64,000 nucleotides of DNA from the NCBI GenBank assembly GCA_963675135.1, contig OY776119.1, forward strand, positions 68,751,727 to 68,815,726. The letters are read 5' to 3'. This DNA is from Galeopsis tetrahit. Lineage: Eukaryota > Streptophyta > Magnoliopsida > Lamiales > Lamiaceae. How positions within the stretch are numbered: the stretch's first letter is position 1; every line of letters starts with the position of its first letter. Made by a program: the position numbers and the translations under genes. The notes beneath the pieces are model-generated. The model was not told where the DNA came from, did no database searches, and was given only the letters and a program-made list of their open reading frames with translations. Below, one piece after another: positions 46,061-58,470 of this stretch.

Positions 46061-47343
46061 TGTTGGGATATGAATCCTAGAACAAGTCCTAAATGATGAA
46101 TAAAAGATAAAAGATAAAGTTTTGATAAGCCAAAAGAAGACTTGAATATTTTCTAAGTGTTGACTGATCTAGTCTAGTTAAGTTGAAGTTATCTTATACA
46201 GATCAGTAGAGTTCACAAGACAAGTAATAGTTTCAAAAGATAAGTATGAAAGAAAAAGACAAGTACAGTGTATAAGTACTTTGTATATGTAATAGGTTTT
46301 ATATTGAGCTATTCAAGATGTATAGAAGCTCATGTTTTTATATGTAATAGATAGATTCATTGTATAATTATAAGTTGACTAAGCTTGTATTATAAAAGCT
46401 TAATGTAATGTAATAGTCTTGTTAGGATTAGATGATAGGACTAGATTAGTTTTATTGGAAGGCTACTGCACAAGTCAAGTAGAAGACGCAGACTACTACT
46501 ACTGGACAAGACAGGTGCGCAACTACACAAGACAGGTCAACTTAAAGTTAGTTAAAGAAACGCGTATTGAAGATGAAGTTGAAGAATTAGTTATGGAATA
46601 ACTAATTAACTGAAGAAACGTATGGAAAGATATAAAGAATCAGTTAGAAGTTAGTTTTCAAGAAAGGTTGTTACACAACTAAAAGTTCTTGGATTTGAAG
46701 TCTATAAATACCTCAAGGTATTCATTGGTTAAAGACTACTGAAAGATTGAGAATTACTACTTACGAAAGATTATTGAAGTTTACTCTTAGAGTTGATTGA
46801 AGTTCAGAAAGTGAAGCCAGAAGACAAGTGAAGAATCAAGAAGGCTACTACTGAAGATCAGAGAAGTTTTAGTTTTTGTTTGTTATTTTCAAGGTGCTAG
46901 ATACTTGTAAAATTTCTAGTAAGATCGTAGACATATCTGGAGGTATAGTCTGTTGAAGATCTAAGTCTTCTTCTTGGGACTTTAAAGACAGGATCATACA
47001 CTTGTACTCGATTGGAAGAGTTTAGTGGAAACATCACAACTGGGTTTGTGAGAGTGGATGTAGACAAGTTGTCGAACCACTATAAATCTTGTGTTTGATT
47101 TACTTTACAGTTTTGATTGTTTAAATTGCTTAATTGATTTAACTACTTAACTGAACTAGACTAGTTGAGTATAGAACAGAGTTTTAAAAAATAAGTTGAG
47201 TATAATCTTGAATTGGGCTCATTGATAATTTCGTATTCCGCATATTGTACTTTGATATTTCGAAAGATTTTTGAAAAGTCTATTCACCCCCCTCTAGACA
47301 TTTTCACTAGCTTACTCGTTATTAACTCAACTTGGGACCTACA
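46061..47343 (+). repeat. Element A second (shared) LTR
   Basis: About 1283 bp, TGTTGGG to CCTACA, then PBS. It closes unit 1 and opens the truncated unit 2. TATAAATA at 46703-46710; hairpin about 47053-47088. The start is certain to within one base. Confidence 0.91.
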
Positions 47344-47345
47344 AG

Positions 47346-47357
47346 TGGTATCAGAGC
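47346..47357 (+). other. Primer binding site of element A unit 2
   Basis: TGGTATCAGAGC two bases after the LTR; presence of a PBS after a second LTR is what shows the tandem structure. Confidence 0.92.
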
Positions 47358-47542
47358 AGTAGTTTACGAACTGCTGTTTCTTGATAACCGACTCTAGACT
47401 TAGGGTGAAGTCTTGGTCCTTGACTGTTCTTGTATACGTGTTCTTGATCATATTCTTGTATCATCTGTTTTTCGTGCTCCCTGTTCTTGACTTATCTGTT
47501 GTTCTTGATCATAACTCTACTTAGCACTTATTTCTTGAAATC

Positions 47543-48650
47543 ATGTCTCTTGAGATCAGCGCCAACAAACTACCTAAGTTCCAGGTACAGGATTACGACT
47601 ATTGGAAGCTAAGGATGGAAGCCATCTTCAGCTCCACTCACGACTTAATGATCTCCGTCGTCACTGAAGGTCCAATTGTGACCATGATCCCCAATACTGC
47701 TGCTCTTGATCCTAATCAACCAGTGGGTACTCTCGTCAAGAAACCAAGGTCAGAACTTACCTCTGAAGAAATGAGACAGAATAATTTGGATAGCTTGGCC
47801 AAGAATTACATCTTACACACTCTCCCTAACGAGTATCTGGGAAAAGTGTTAAAATGTAAAACTGCCAAAGAAATGTGGGATCGCTTAGCTATCATTTGTG
47901 AAGGGACTTCCCTAATCAAAGAAAGCAAGCTCTCCACTGCAGTCCAAAGATTCGAATCATTTCATATGAAAGCTGGTGAAACAATAGACCAGTTGGATAC
48001 TCGTTTTACCAAAATCATGAATGACTTGGAAGTCCTTGGTAAATCTTATACTCCTCGAGAAATCAATCTTAGGATTCTCAAAAGCCTTGATAGTCGATGG
48101 AAAATGGTAAAAATGCTTGTTAAGAATACCCAAGATATAGACGTATGGACAGCAGAGACTATGTTTCAAACTCTAAAGGCTCATGAGTTTGATCTAGACG
48201 AAGATGAACCCATAGTAAGTAGTGACAGAGAACATGCTGTATCTAAGAACGTTGCTTTTAAGGCTAGTTCGTCTAAGATAGACAGGTCTAAGACTAAGAC
48301 TAGGTCTGCTCCTGTGAAAGTCGAGTTAGATACTGATCTTAGTCTGAAGGATCAGGTAAGCCTCATGGTTAGAAAGTTTGATAGGCTGAATAAACGTTTC
48401 GGAAAATATAAGAAGTTCTATAGAGAGCATAGAGGGTCTGCTTCTAAGAACTCGTCTGAGACCAGACGAGACCGAAACTCGTCCGAAAGGAGAGACGAAG
48501 TCTCGAAAGGTAACAGACAAGATAGAGAGTCTGATGGTAGGAAGATTACTCGTTCTGATAGACGTGATAAACGAAGGAACAACTCTCCTATTAAAAAGGC
48601 TACTAATGATCTTGTGTGCTATAACTGTGAGAAACCAGGTCACTACATAT
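47543..48650 (+). pseudogene. gag: Element A unit 2 gag, truncated
   Basis: The first 369 or so codons match the gag at 21582, with at least two amino-acid changes (Ile/Leu and Val/Ala). The copy breaks inside the CCHC knuckle after YIYE, and everything beyond (rest of gag, pol, ORF3, LTR) is missing. Directly after it comes D ORF3 sequence in a different frame. Confidence 0.93.
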
Positions 48651-49133
48651 ATGAAATTGTTATGTAAACACATCAAGATGCTGCAAAAATTGAAAGCTGA
48701 TCCAGATCAAGTTGAAGATTCTCATATAGACAAGTTCATAGACAATGAGCATAGAGATTCTTGGTTGATTGTCAAGATGAAATGGGAATTAGATCACTGG
48801 ATAATAAGAAAGTTTGGTGACCCTGACAGCAAAGAAGAGTTATATGTTGTGTTTGACAAGTTCATGGAAGCTGAAAATGAGAACTTATGGAACTTGGTCA
48901 TGCGCATAGCAGCTGCTGTAGGTTACAACATTTTGGTTCCTGATTTTCCAAAGTGGAAAACTCCACTGTTAGGCTCTGGAAAGCGGACCGACTTCAACAA
49001 GGTGAAGAAGTTCGAAGAAGAGCTGCTCGAGAAAGAGAAGATTGATAATGAAGATCATATTTCTGACATTCACAGAAGAATCCTTGATGCGTTCTGTATT
49101 CCGAATCCAGATGTGGGAAACATCAGTGAGTAA
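48651..49133 (+). pseudogene. ORF3 of element D, 3' part
   Basis: It resumes the C-terminal domain interrupted at 20099: KHIKMLQKLKADPDQ, FIDNEHRDSW, WELDHWIIRKFGDP, LWNLVMRIAAAVGYNILVP, SGKRTDFNKVKKFEEELLE, DAFCIPNPDVG. It lines up with the last 150 residues of A and G ORF3. About 65 codons between VKRKLD and KHIK are missing, and roughly 19 bases just after the junction are deleted relative to G. Confidence 0.85.
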
Positions 49134-49285
49134 TTGTAAGTACTTTACTTAGTTTCATTTTGATTTTGTCTAAGTAATTGTAATCTATCTGATCTACTGA
49201 TTATGAATGAAAAGATAACATATTTTGACTAAGATAACTACTTAACTGATCTACTAACTTAAAATAATTCAAGTAGTTTTGGCTT

Positions 49286-49304
49286 CATAAAAAAATGGGG
49301 AAAT
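49286..49304 (+). other. Degenerate polypurine tract, element D
   Basis: The tract has a T inside the G run (AAAAAAATGGGGAAATT) compared with the intact PPT of A, B and G. The LTR follows at 49305. Confidence 0.85.
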
Positions 49305-50591
49305 TGTTGGGATATGAATCCTGATATAAGTCCTAAATTGATGTTGAAGTAGTTTTGATAAGCCAAAGGTAGACTTGAATATATTTCTAAGTGTTGACTG
49401 ATCTAGTTATGGAAGTCGTCTTGTGAAGATCAGTAGAGTACAAAAGTATGAAAGTATGAAAGAAAAGTTTAAATGTGATTGAAAGACAAGTACGATTTAT
49501 AAGTACTGTGATAGGTTTTATATTGAGCTACTTGAATGATGTATAGAAGCTCATATGTTTTGTTCTTATTATTGTATAGACTTAAGTTGACTAAGCTGAT
49601 TTATAAAGCTTAATGTAATGTAATAGTCTTGATAGGATTAGATGATAGGACTAGTTTAGTTTGGTTCTATATCGAAGACTACTGAAGAAAAGAAGACTTG
49701 GTGACCAGACAAGACAAGTGAAGAAGAAGACTGAAGATTTGTCTAAATATGGAAGACTAGACAAGTGCGCAAGTGAAAGAAGAAATACTTAAGTCAGAAA
49801 CGCGTGTGAAGAGATAGTTATGGAATAACTAATTAACTGAAGAAACGCGTGGATGGATAAGAAGAAGCGGTTAGAAGTCAGTTATCAAGAAAAGTTGATT
49901 GGATAACAAACTGTTCTTGATGTTCAGAAGTCTATAAATACCCCAAGGTATTCTACGATTCAAGACTACTGATACACTACTGATTCTAAGAGATTACGAA
50001 GCATTTACGAAGAGAAATCGAAGCAAAGAAACTCACAGATTACAAGTTCAGAAAGTTCAAGCCAGAAGATAAGTTACGAATTTGAAGAAGGCTACTACTG
50101 AACTAAGAGAAGTTTTTTTTTTTTTTTGTTCAAGTTGCTAGTTACTTGAAAAATAGCTAGTTAGATCGAAGAGACACTTGGTAGTGTTTTCGAGAAGATC
50201 GAAGTCTTATTTCTTGGGACTTAAAGCCACAAGAACACCCTACTCGAAGAGAAGAGTTAAAAAATTTCGCAACTGGAGTTGTGAGAGTGGATGTAGACAA
50301 TTTGTCGAACCACTATAAATCTTGTGTGTTGTTTACTTTACTGTTTTATTTGTTGTTTGATTGATTATTTATTAATTGGTTAAAACTGCATATAGGATAG
50401 ACAAGTTAAGTGTTCATATAGAAGTTCATATTCGAGTATAGTTGAGTATAAATTTGTTGGGCTCATTGTTTAATCTGATAATTCCGCATTGTGTATTCTG
50501 ATATATTGAAAGATTTTGAAAAGTCTATTCACCCCCCCTCTAGACGTTTTCCTAGCTTACTCAATATTATCTACTCAACTAGGGACCAACA
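49305..50591 (+). repeat. Element D 3' LTR
   Basis: 1287 bp, TGTTGGGATATG to GACCAACA. TATAAATA at 49933-49940, a 15-base T run near 50108-50122, hairpin with GACAA/TTGTC stem at about 50285-50320, C-rich block near the end. 50592-50596 (agagg) would be its target duplication; the left counterpart is lost with the 5' LTR. Confidence 0.9.
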
Positions 50592-50900
50592 AGAGGAATG
50601 GGACAGCCATCAAGATAGGTAATGATTACCCAAAATAGGTGCTTATCAGACCAAGATTTGGTTTGATAGCCAAGAAAACTTATCTGACCCCACAAGGACA
50701 AGTGTCCTGAAATGTCATGGACAAGTGTCCTGAACCCTCAAGGACAAGGGTCCTGAATTCTTATGGACAAGTGTCCTGAAGTGAGCTCTGCTCAACTTCT
50801 CTGAAGAGATTTCAGTCATCTCTTCTGAATTTTAGTAGACTTGACCAAGTCTGCTGAAGATCACTTTCAGTTCCCCCTTGATTGATTAACTCCATTGGGC
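50592..50900 (-). other. Element F pol-ORF3 spacer with purine tract
   Basis: CAAGGGGGAA (50880-50871 on the minus strand) follows pol, as in A and B. Further on is a 23-bp tandem palindrome array. No ORF of note. Confidence 0.65.
50696..50780. repeat. Four 23-bp tandem repeats with a palindromic core
   Basis: GGACAAGTGTCCTGAA starts at 50696, 50719, 50742 (one change) and 50765, an exact 23-base period. GGACA and TGTCC pair as a small palindrome in each unit. Confidence 0.9.
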
Positions 50901-53900
50901 TTACTTGTCCAACTTCCCTGGATCAAGAAGTCCCAATTCTGCTGATAATTCCAAGAATCTTGCTTCAACAAGTGGTTTTGTCAAAATATCAGCCTTTTGG
51001 TGATCTGTGTGGATTTTCACCAACTTGATATCGTTCTTCTCCACATGATCTCTAATGAAGTGATGCTTGATGTTCACATGTTTGTATCTTGTGTGAAATA
51101 CTGGATTTTGAGAGATTGCAATTGCACTGTTGTTGTCACAGAAGATGGGCACTTCAGTAGTGTTGACATTGTAATCTCTAAGTTGTTGTCTCAACCATAG
51201 GATTTGAGCACAACAACTTCCACCTGCAACATACTCAACTTCAGTGGTGGAAGTAGCCACAGTGTTCTGCTTCTTTGAGAACCAAGAAATGAGCTTGTTT
51301 CCCAAGGATTGACATGTTCCTGAAGTGGACTTCCTATCAATTCTGCATCCTTCATAATTAGCATCTGAGTAGCCAGTTAACTCAATGTTGTCATCAGCAG
51401 GGTACCAAAGGCCTATGTTCTCAGTGCCTTTGAGATACCTCAAGATCCTATTAGCAGCCTCTAGATGGCTCTTCTTAGGATTAGCTTGAAACCTTGCACA
51501 TACACCTACTGCAGAGGTGATGTCAGGTCTGCTGGCAGTGAGATAGAGGAGAGAACCAATGATTCCTCTATACTCAATAGAGTTGGTTGGAACACCACTC
51601 TCATCTGGATCCATCTTCCAAGTAGTGTTCATTGGGATCCTCACTGGCTTGCTAGTAGCACACCCAAACTTTTTGATCATTTCTCTGGTGTACTTAGCTT
51701 GGTTGATGAATATTCCTTCCTTTGATTGTTTGACTTGTAGACCCAAGAAGAAATTCATCAGCCCATCATTGACATCTCAAACTTGCTTTGCATGAGGTTT
51801 GAGAACTTTTCACAAAGCTTCTCATTGGGGGATCCAAATATGATGCCATCAACATATATTTGGACAATCAAGATGCCATCTCCTTCACAGATTCTGAATA
51901 GAGTTCTATCTACAGTTCCTTTGACAAATCCATGATCCAATAGAAACTGTGACAGTGTGTCATACCAAGCTCTTGGAGCTTGCTTGAGTCCATATAGAGC
52001 TTTCTTCAATCTATAAAATTGATTTCCTCTTTCAAAACCAGGAGGTTGCTCTACATAGACCTCTTCCTTCAACACTCCATTCAAGAAGGCACTCTTGACA
52101 TCCATTTGATAGACTTTGAATCTTTTGTGAGCAGCATAGGCTAAGAACAGCCTTATTGCTTCAAGTCTTGCTACTGGAGCAAAAGTATCATCATAGTCAA
52201 TGCCTTCAGATTGGTAATAACCTTTGGCCACCAATCTGGCCTTGTTTCTGACTATCACATCATTCTCATTCTTTTTGTTCTTGAACACCCACTTGGTTCC
52301 AATAACATCTTGATGTGAAGGTCTGTCAACTAAATCCCATACATCATTTCTGGTGAACTGGTTCAGCTCCTCTTGCATGGCTGTAATCTAGTTAGCATCT
52401 TGAAGTGCTTCTTCAATGTCTTGAGGTTCCTGTTCTGATAGGAAACAACAAAACAAAGCACTTTCACCATGAAATCTTCTAGTTTTGACTCCTACACTTG
52501 GATCACCAAGTATCAGGTCAGTAGGATGGTTAGATAACCAAGTCCTTCTTTTCCTGATCCCTTCAGTAGAGTTGTCCTCTACTAAGGTTGAGTCACTAGG
52601 ATTATAAAATTCAGGGAAATTCAATGCAGGATCTAATTCAGGATCATATTCAGGGGTGTCTTCAATGTAAGGAACATTGGCATTTTCAACATTAATGTTT
52701 CCCCCTTGAATATTAGATCCATTAACTACCTCAGCAGAGCCTGCTTTTTCACTGTAGTTGTTACCTGATTATGAACTGGGATTGGGTCATTCAGTTCATC
52801 ATTTTCTTCTATGGGGTTTGTCTCAGGAGTATTGTCTTTAGGAGTGTTGTCCAGTCTAGTGATTTCAGGAAGAGTGGCCTGGACAACATCTATGAACATA
52901 GTATCCTTGTCTTTTAGACTCAGTCTGGTTGTTCTTTGTGTGATTTCATCAGTATCCAGGTTCTTGTTCCTGATCTCAAAGATAGATTCATCAAACACAA
53001 CATGGGATGTTTCTTCCACAATAAGGGTTTTACAATTGTAGACTCTGAAAGCTCTACTGATTTGAGAGTATCCAAGGAATATCCCTTCATCAGCTTTGCT
53101 ATCAAAGGCTTTCAACTGTTCTTTCCCATTGTTGTGAATGAAACACTTACAACCAAATATGTGAAAGTACGATAATTTAGGCAATCTTCCTTTCCAAAGC
53201 TCATAAGGGGTTTTTCCTTGTCCCTTAGTAATCAAGCATCTATCCTGAGTATAGCATGCAGTGTTTATGACTTCAGCCCAAAACCTCTTAGGTAGGTTAG
53301 AATCTGCAATTAAGGTTCTAGCAGCCTCCTTGAGAGTTCTATTCCTTCTTTCTGCTACCCCATTCTGCTGAGGGGTTCTAGTTGCTGAAGTTTCATGGGC
53401 TATACCATTAATAGAGCAATACTCATTGATGTATGAATTAATGAACTCAGTGCCTTTATCAGATCTTATCTTGATAATGTTAAAGCTTTTCTCATTTGAC
53501 AGTCTCTTTAGTAGTTTAGGGAGTTTGACTTGAGTTTCCTTCTTATTAAGGAGAAATACTACCCATGTGAACCTAGAGAAGTCATCTACTACAACCAATG
53601 TGTATTTTCTACCATTTATGCTTGCAGGGGTAATTGGTCCAAATAAGTCCATGTGTAACAGTTCAAGTACCCTTTCAGTAGATATGACTGGTTTGCCTTT
53701 GAATGAAGCGTTAATCTGGTTTCCTTCTTGACATGGTTTACAAACATGTTCCTTAATGAAAAATTCATTAGGCAGTCCTTTAACTAATGCATTTCTGGCA
53801 AGCTTGTTCATAGATTTAAAGTTCAGGTGGTTTAGCCTTTTATGCCATAACCAACTTTGTTCATTTGAACTTTTGGCAATAAAGCATGCAGCATCAGTAG

Positions 53901-54288
53901 ACTTGTCCTAGTCAGCAAAATACACATTACCTTTCCTAGTTCCAGTCAGTAGGTTTTGTTGAGTTTTATCTTTGATTAGGCACTTATTACTTGTAAACTC
54001 AACATTATATCCTTTATCACAGAACTGACTTATACTTAGGAGATTATATTTGAGACCAGCCACATAGGATACATTGGATACCTTGATATTACCAATTATC
54101 AAGGTACCATAACCTTTTGTAGTTGCTTGTGAGCTGTCTCCAAATGTGACATTTGGGCCATCTTTTTCAATGAATTCAGTGAGGAGTTCTTTGTTTCCAG
54201 TCATGTGCCTTGAACATCCACTGTCCAAGTACCATGCTGTTCTTTTGTTCATGCTCCTCATCTTCTTGTGGCCCAAAGGTACCTGCAA
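50901..54288 (-). pseudogene. pol: Element F pol, broken
   Basis: The frame follows gag after two stops and TTGCAG. Protease YLDSGCSRHMTG; LWHKRLNHLN; integrase LLHMDLFGP, VDDFSRF, RSDKGTEF, NGVAERRNRT; RT YQMDVKSAFLNG and YVDGIIFGS, where one catalytic Asp of YVDD is Gly; RNase H GYSDANYEGC, STTEVEYVAGG. Lesions: TAG 53908-53910, frameshift near 52742, TAG 52388-52390, frameshift near 51765. A further PPT-like tract (TTTCCCCCTTG on plus, 52698-52708) lies in the integrase-RT linker. Confidence 0.9.
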
Positions 54289-54291
54289 TTA

Positions 54292-56763
54292 TTAAGCTTT
54301 AGGTACCCTTTGAATTTTGGGTCCTGAGAGGTTAGCTGTACCTTTAGGAACCCAAACTTGCCTAATTACCCTGATTGATTCAAGGTGGCTAAATTGTTTT
54401 CCTCTAGCATCTACATACACAGTTTTTCCCTTAAATGCCTTTGGGAAAGAATGTGTGAAAGTGTTGACTTTGTAAGTTTCAGGAGAGTTGTCACATCTCC
54501 TGAACTTAAGAGTTCTTTGTGCTACTTGAGGGAATCTTTGAGGATGGGCATATTGATGACCATTACCCTTTGGCATGAAGGGTTTTGCTTGTCTCATTTT
54601 ATTATGCCCTTGAGTAAAGTTGACCACAAGTCTGTTCAGCTGAGGCTTCCTCAGGGGAGTTGGCCTAGGATGAACATACCTTTGACAACTTCTCTGAATA
54701 TTGTTCAGATGAGTTGCCCTTCCACTGGGTCTACTCTGCTGAACAACATTCCTCTTGTGTTCAGGGACTTTGTCCTTTTCCTTAGGTATGGGCCTAGTTC
54801 CTTGAAGCACTTGAGTGGGCATCTCATGCATTTTGCCCTTCCCTTTGTTCAGTGACTGAATTAATTCATTTTCAACTTGTTGTGCCACTGATCTAACAAA
54901 GACTCTCTTAGTGTTACTTGTTGAAGTAACACTAAGACAAGGTGAAGATTCGAATGGATCATATCCCAATCCACTCTTTTGAGCCATAGGTCTTTGGAAG
55001 GTCTGAATTTCCTCTATTGCTCTAGAGGATTTATTCATTGCAGACATCTTTATTTTCAGGTTCTCTTCACTTGATTTAAGAATGTCACACTCATGTGAGA
55101 GGTTTTCAAATTTGGCTTGAAGAATTTTTAGCTCAAAATCTTTTCTCTTCTGAATAAGCAGTTGCTCGTCAATCTGCTTTTGTTGATCAACTATCCTGAG
55201 AAAAGCTTCATCAAGTTCTCTCAAGACTTGCTGATACAACTCAGTAGACTTGACATCAACTACTGATTCAGAAGGTTTTGCAAGTTCAATTGACGACCTT
55301 TTATTTTCTCTCACACAGTTGTCATGAAATTCTTGTAACTTAGTGAAATCTTCCATCAACTTTCCAAAAGAAAGTTTCAAGTTGACTTCACTAGTGTTTT
55401 GTGATAAAAATGATGGTGAGCTAGAAGTAGAGGATACCTTATCATCCTCTATGGCCATGTTGCACACATCATCATCATCACTGTTTGAGAACAGTCCATC
55501 ATCAGAAGAGTTGAAGCTTTCAGCACTTTCAGACTCATCACCAGCCATCATGGCTTTTCTATTGGTGAACTTCTTGTCTCTTTCAGCTTGCCTCTCCTTT
55601 CTTTCCTTGGAGCTGAGTTCAGGGAAGTCATATTGAAAGTGCCCTTTCTTTTTGCAATTATAGCATAGGTCTTCATCATCATCTTTCTTTGGTTCATCTC
55701 TCCTTCTAGATGATGAAGGTTCAGCTCTGCTGGACTTTCTCCTATTAGAGAACTTGTCCTCTGATCTTCTTTCTTTAGGCCTTTTGTCCTTAGCCTTGGC
55801 TTCAGGAGAGTTGTACTTTCTCCTGACCTTGTTGTCTTGGTAGAATTTCTTGTATCTACCAAACCTTGAATTAAGCTTGTCAAACCTTCTAGCCATAAGA
55901 GCTAGTTCTTCCTTCATTTCAGCCTTAGAGACTGATGTTGATGATCTAGGAGTGGGCTGCACTTCTGGTTCAGTAGCTTTGGCTTTGAATGCCACTCCTT
56001 TTGTTGGTAAGGAAGGTTACTCAACTGGCTTTCTTCGGTTGAGGTCAAACTCATAAGCTTTGAGTTCTGAGAAGATTTGTTGCATGGGCATGGTGGAGAG
56101 ATCTTTAGTATTATGCATCATTACAAAATATACATCCCACTTTTGAGTGAGACTCCTTAGGATCTTCAGTGCTACTTCTCTCTTGGAGTACACCTTGCCC
56201 AATGAGTTGATTTCATTCATTATGTCTGTGAATCTACCAGCAAACTTGTCAATGGACTCCTCAGGATCCATTGTGAATTGTTCAAACTTCTGCACAACAA
56301 CTTGGAGCTTATTCTCCTTGATTTTATCAGTACCCTCACACATTTCAACAAGATTATCCCAAATTTCTTTGGCTGTTGTGCAGTGGTAGACTCTCCCCAT
56401 TACTGCATCTGGAATTGTTTGATAGAGTGTGTTCATTGCTAGATAATTTAGATTATCTCTTCTTTTCTCCTCAGTGGTGAGGTCATCTTCCTCCTTAGGG
56501 ATTTCCTCACTTATATAAGCTCTTTGAGCTTCAGTAATTCTGGGATTAATTTAAGTGAATACAAAGTGTCCTCTTGTAATCACTCTCAGCATATCAGTGT
56601 GGAGGCATGCAAGATGAGCTCTCATTCTGATTTTCCAGAAGTCATAGTTCTCAATTGAGAACATAGGCAGCTTGTGATGAGATGTGTGATTGACTGGATC
56701 AGGGGCCATATTGTTAATGCCTTGAACAACATCATGAGGAACAACATTGTTGTTGTTGGCCAT
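54292..56763 (-). pseudogene. gag: Element F gag, broken
   Basis: ATG at 56763. The gag signature NYDFWKIRMR is followed by an in-frame TAA at 56551-56553; the core continues (GRVYHCTTAKEIWDNL) to a second TAA at 56017-56019, then basic region, knuckle, acidic region and coiled coil. The knuckle reads CYNCKKKGHFQYDF, so the last Cys is replaced by Phe. The natural end is VPKA followed by two TAA codons. It is in one frame throughout. Confidence 0.9.
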
Positions 56764-56889
56764 AACTCAGATAGAAGGGGTTAGACACAAATATGATAAG
56801 ATTTCAGAAAGACCAGTTTAGTGACCACACTAGTATATGTTTTTAGAAAATCAAGATGGATTTTTAGAAGTAGTGGTCTTTGAACCCCT

Positions 56890-56901
56890 GCTCTGATACC
56901 A
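56890..56901 (-). other. Primer binding site, element F
   Basis: Minus strand TGGTATCAGAGC, two bases inside the LTR end. Confidence 0.92.
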
Positions 56902-56903
56902 CT

Positions 56904-58470
56904 TGTTGGTCCTGAAAGGAATGTATGGGGGGGGGGGAATACACTTGTATGCAAATCTTTTTGAACTTTAACAAAACTGGTTTCAGCAAGGTTGTCCTGG
57001 ACAACTCTTCTGATATGATTAACTCTTAAATGATAATCAATATACTAAGTACTATTGAGTACTTAGTTGAATAACTATCTAAATGAGTTAAATGTGTGGA
57101 ATAGTGGTTAGCCCTTTAGTTTAAACTCTTTTTAAGTTCTGAAATCTTCTTAACACATAAACTGTTTTCAGGGAACTTGTCCAAAGCAGTTTTGCACAGT
57201 CTTAAGTATATGTCTTTGAAAGGTTAGTTTGTGTGTTGTGTATGTATGTGTTTTTTGTATGAAAGTACTTGAATGTAAATCAACACAAGAGTTATAGTGG
57301 TTTAGAGACTCAAGCTCCTACATCCACTTTCCCTGATTTAATAGGATAATTCCTTCACTCTTGGAATTACTTGTTTTATAGTGCCAAGGTGCACTTGATC
57401 AACCACACCACTCCTTGGTGCCTTGATCCCTAGGATATCAGAGTCCTAGTACTCTCTCTCAACTCAAAATTGAACTTTTCTTCTCTCAACAGTCAATTCC
57501 TACCACTTCTACTACAACAACCTTCTATCTCTCTTTTGGAAAGGTATAAGGGTTGATGTTGGTTCCAACTAGTTTGAGATATCCTTTACAATGAGCTCAG
57601 TGCAAAAGGATAGGATATCTCTCTAAGCTTGTATGGATATACAATGAAGAATAGCTTAGAAGAAGTGTTCTTCGAAAGCTTGAAGGCTTTGAGTATCCTT
57701 AAGATCTCAGGATTGTTGGTTCAGTTCTATGCTTGTTGGATTCTGTTGGATGTTGAACACTTTTCCCCTTCAATGGTTTCCACACTTCTGTATTTATAGA
57801 ACAATTTGAGGATTTGTCTTCCTTGAACTCTGCAGCTGGAAGACAGTTTCTTGATAGTGACATGTCCTTAATTTGGGAAGCAAACGGCTGTGAGCACTTT
57901 GTCTTGACTTTGAAGCACTCTTCCCAATGTCTGACTTCAAGATTCACTTGATCAAACATGAACATCACTTCTGATGATTGGTCCTATGATAAGGACAACA
58001 TTCCTTATCACTTGGACAATTCTGCTTATCAGAATCAGTAGAGTTTGCTTATCAGCAATGTTGGCTTTGCTCTTCAGATGACTTGACTCTTTCTCTTTCC
58101 ATGGATATCTGTTGATGGTCTTTGAGCATTCATGGCTTTAGATCAGTAGTATTGACCTCATCAGCACAATTGGGCTTGTCTTGAGATTTTACTTATTCAA
58201 GTGTGCTGAGTCATTTCTGATGTTCAATCCTTCTAAGCTTTGACATATGCTTCAGTAGACTTGGTCTTGATGATGCATTCAATTCAAATGATTTTCAGAT
58301 AGGTTGTAATATAACTAAGCTGACTTGATCAGCACAATTGTCTATAGGGTGCTTTCAGCAGACTTACGGTCAATTTGATTCTGAGCCTTGAGGGGACTTG
58401 ATTCTTGTGATCTTCTACGAATGTGTTCTCCCTCAACTTGTGCATCTAATATTCTAAGAGCTGCCTAACA
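56904..58470 (-). repeat. Element F 5' LTR
   Basis: The minus-strand end GGACCAACA lies at 56904. The best start is TGTTAGG at 58470, giving 1567 bp; an alternative start at 58510 exists. It holds TATAAATA (57798-57791), the conserved LTR hairpin region (57291-57330, weaker stem), and an 11-base G run at about 56928 where other families have the C-rich TCTATTCACC block. No second LTR is in the window to fix the outer boundary. Confidence 0.72.

Larger units (their letters stand above)
20100..48650 (+). mobile_element. Element A: SIRE-like Copia element with truncated second tandem unit
   Basis: Order: LTR 20100-21382, PBS, gag, pol, spacer (split by B), ORF3, PPT, LTR 46061-47343, PBS, partial gag 47543-48650. 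Excluding B (27771-41903 plus one target duplication), unit 1 is about 13 kb. The left target base pairs are probably TTGGA (20095-20099). The right end is lost, because the second unit breaks inside gag and is joined to D's ORF3. Confidence 0.87.
50592..58470 (-). mobile_element. Element F (minus): SIRE-like Copia, 5' LTR-gag-pol part
   Basis: Reading leftwards: LTR 58470-56904, PBS, gag, pol, spacer. The nest D/A/B interrupts the spacer, and ORF3 at 17413-13877 is its likely continuation, cut in turn by Copia-1. All genes are broken, consistent with the oldest layer. Confidence 0.8.

Noticed and set aside
50696..50780. CRISPR-like array
   Set aside because: Only four 23-bp units, with 7-base gaps, inside a plant retrotransposon spacer; no cas genes and wrong context.
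56928..56938. Poly-G run as a G-quadruplex signal
   Set aside because: A single homopolymer run replacing the C-rich LTR block; may be slippage or sequencing noise.
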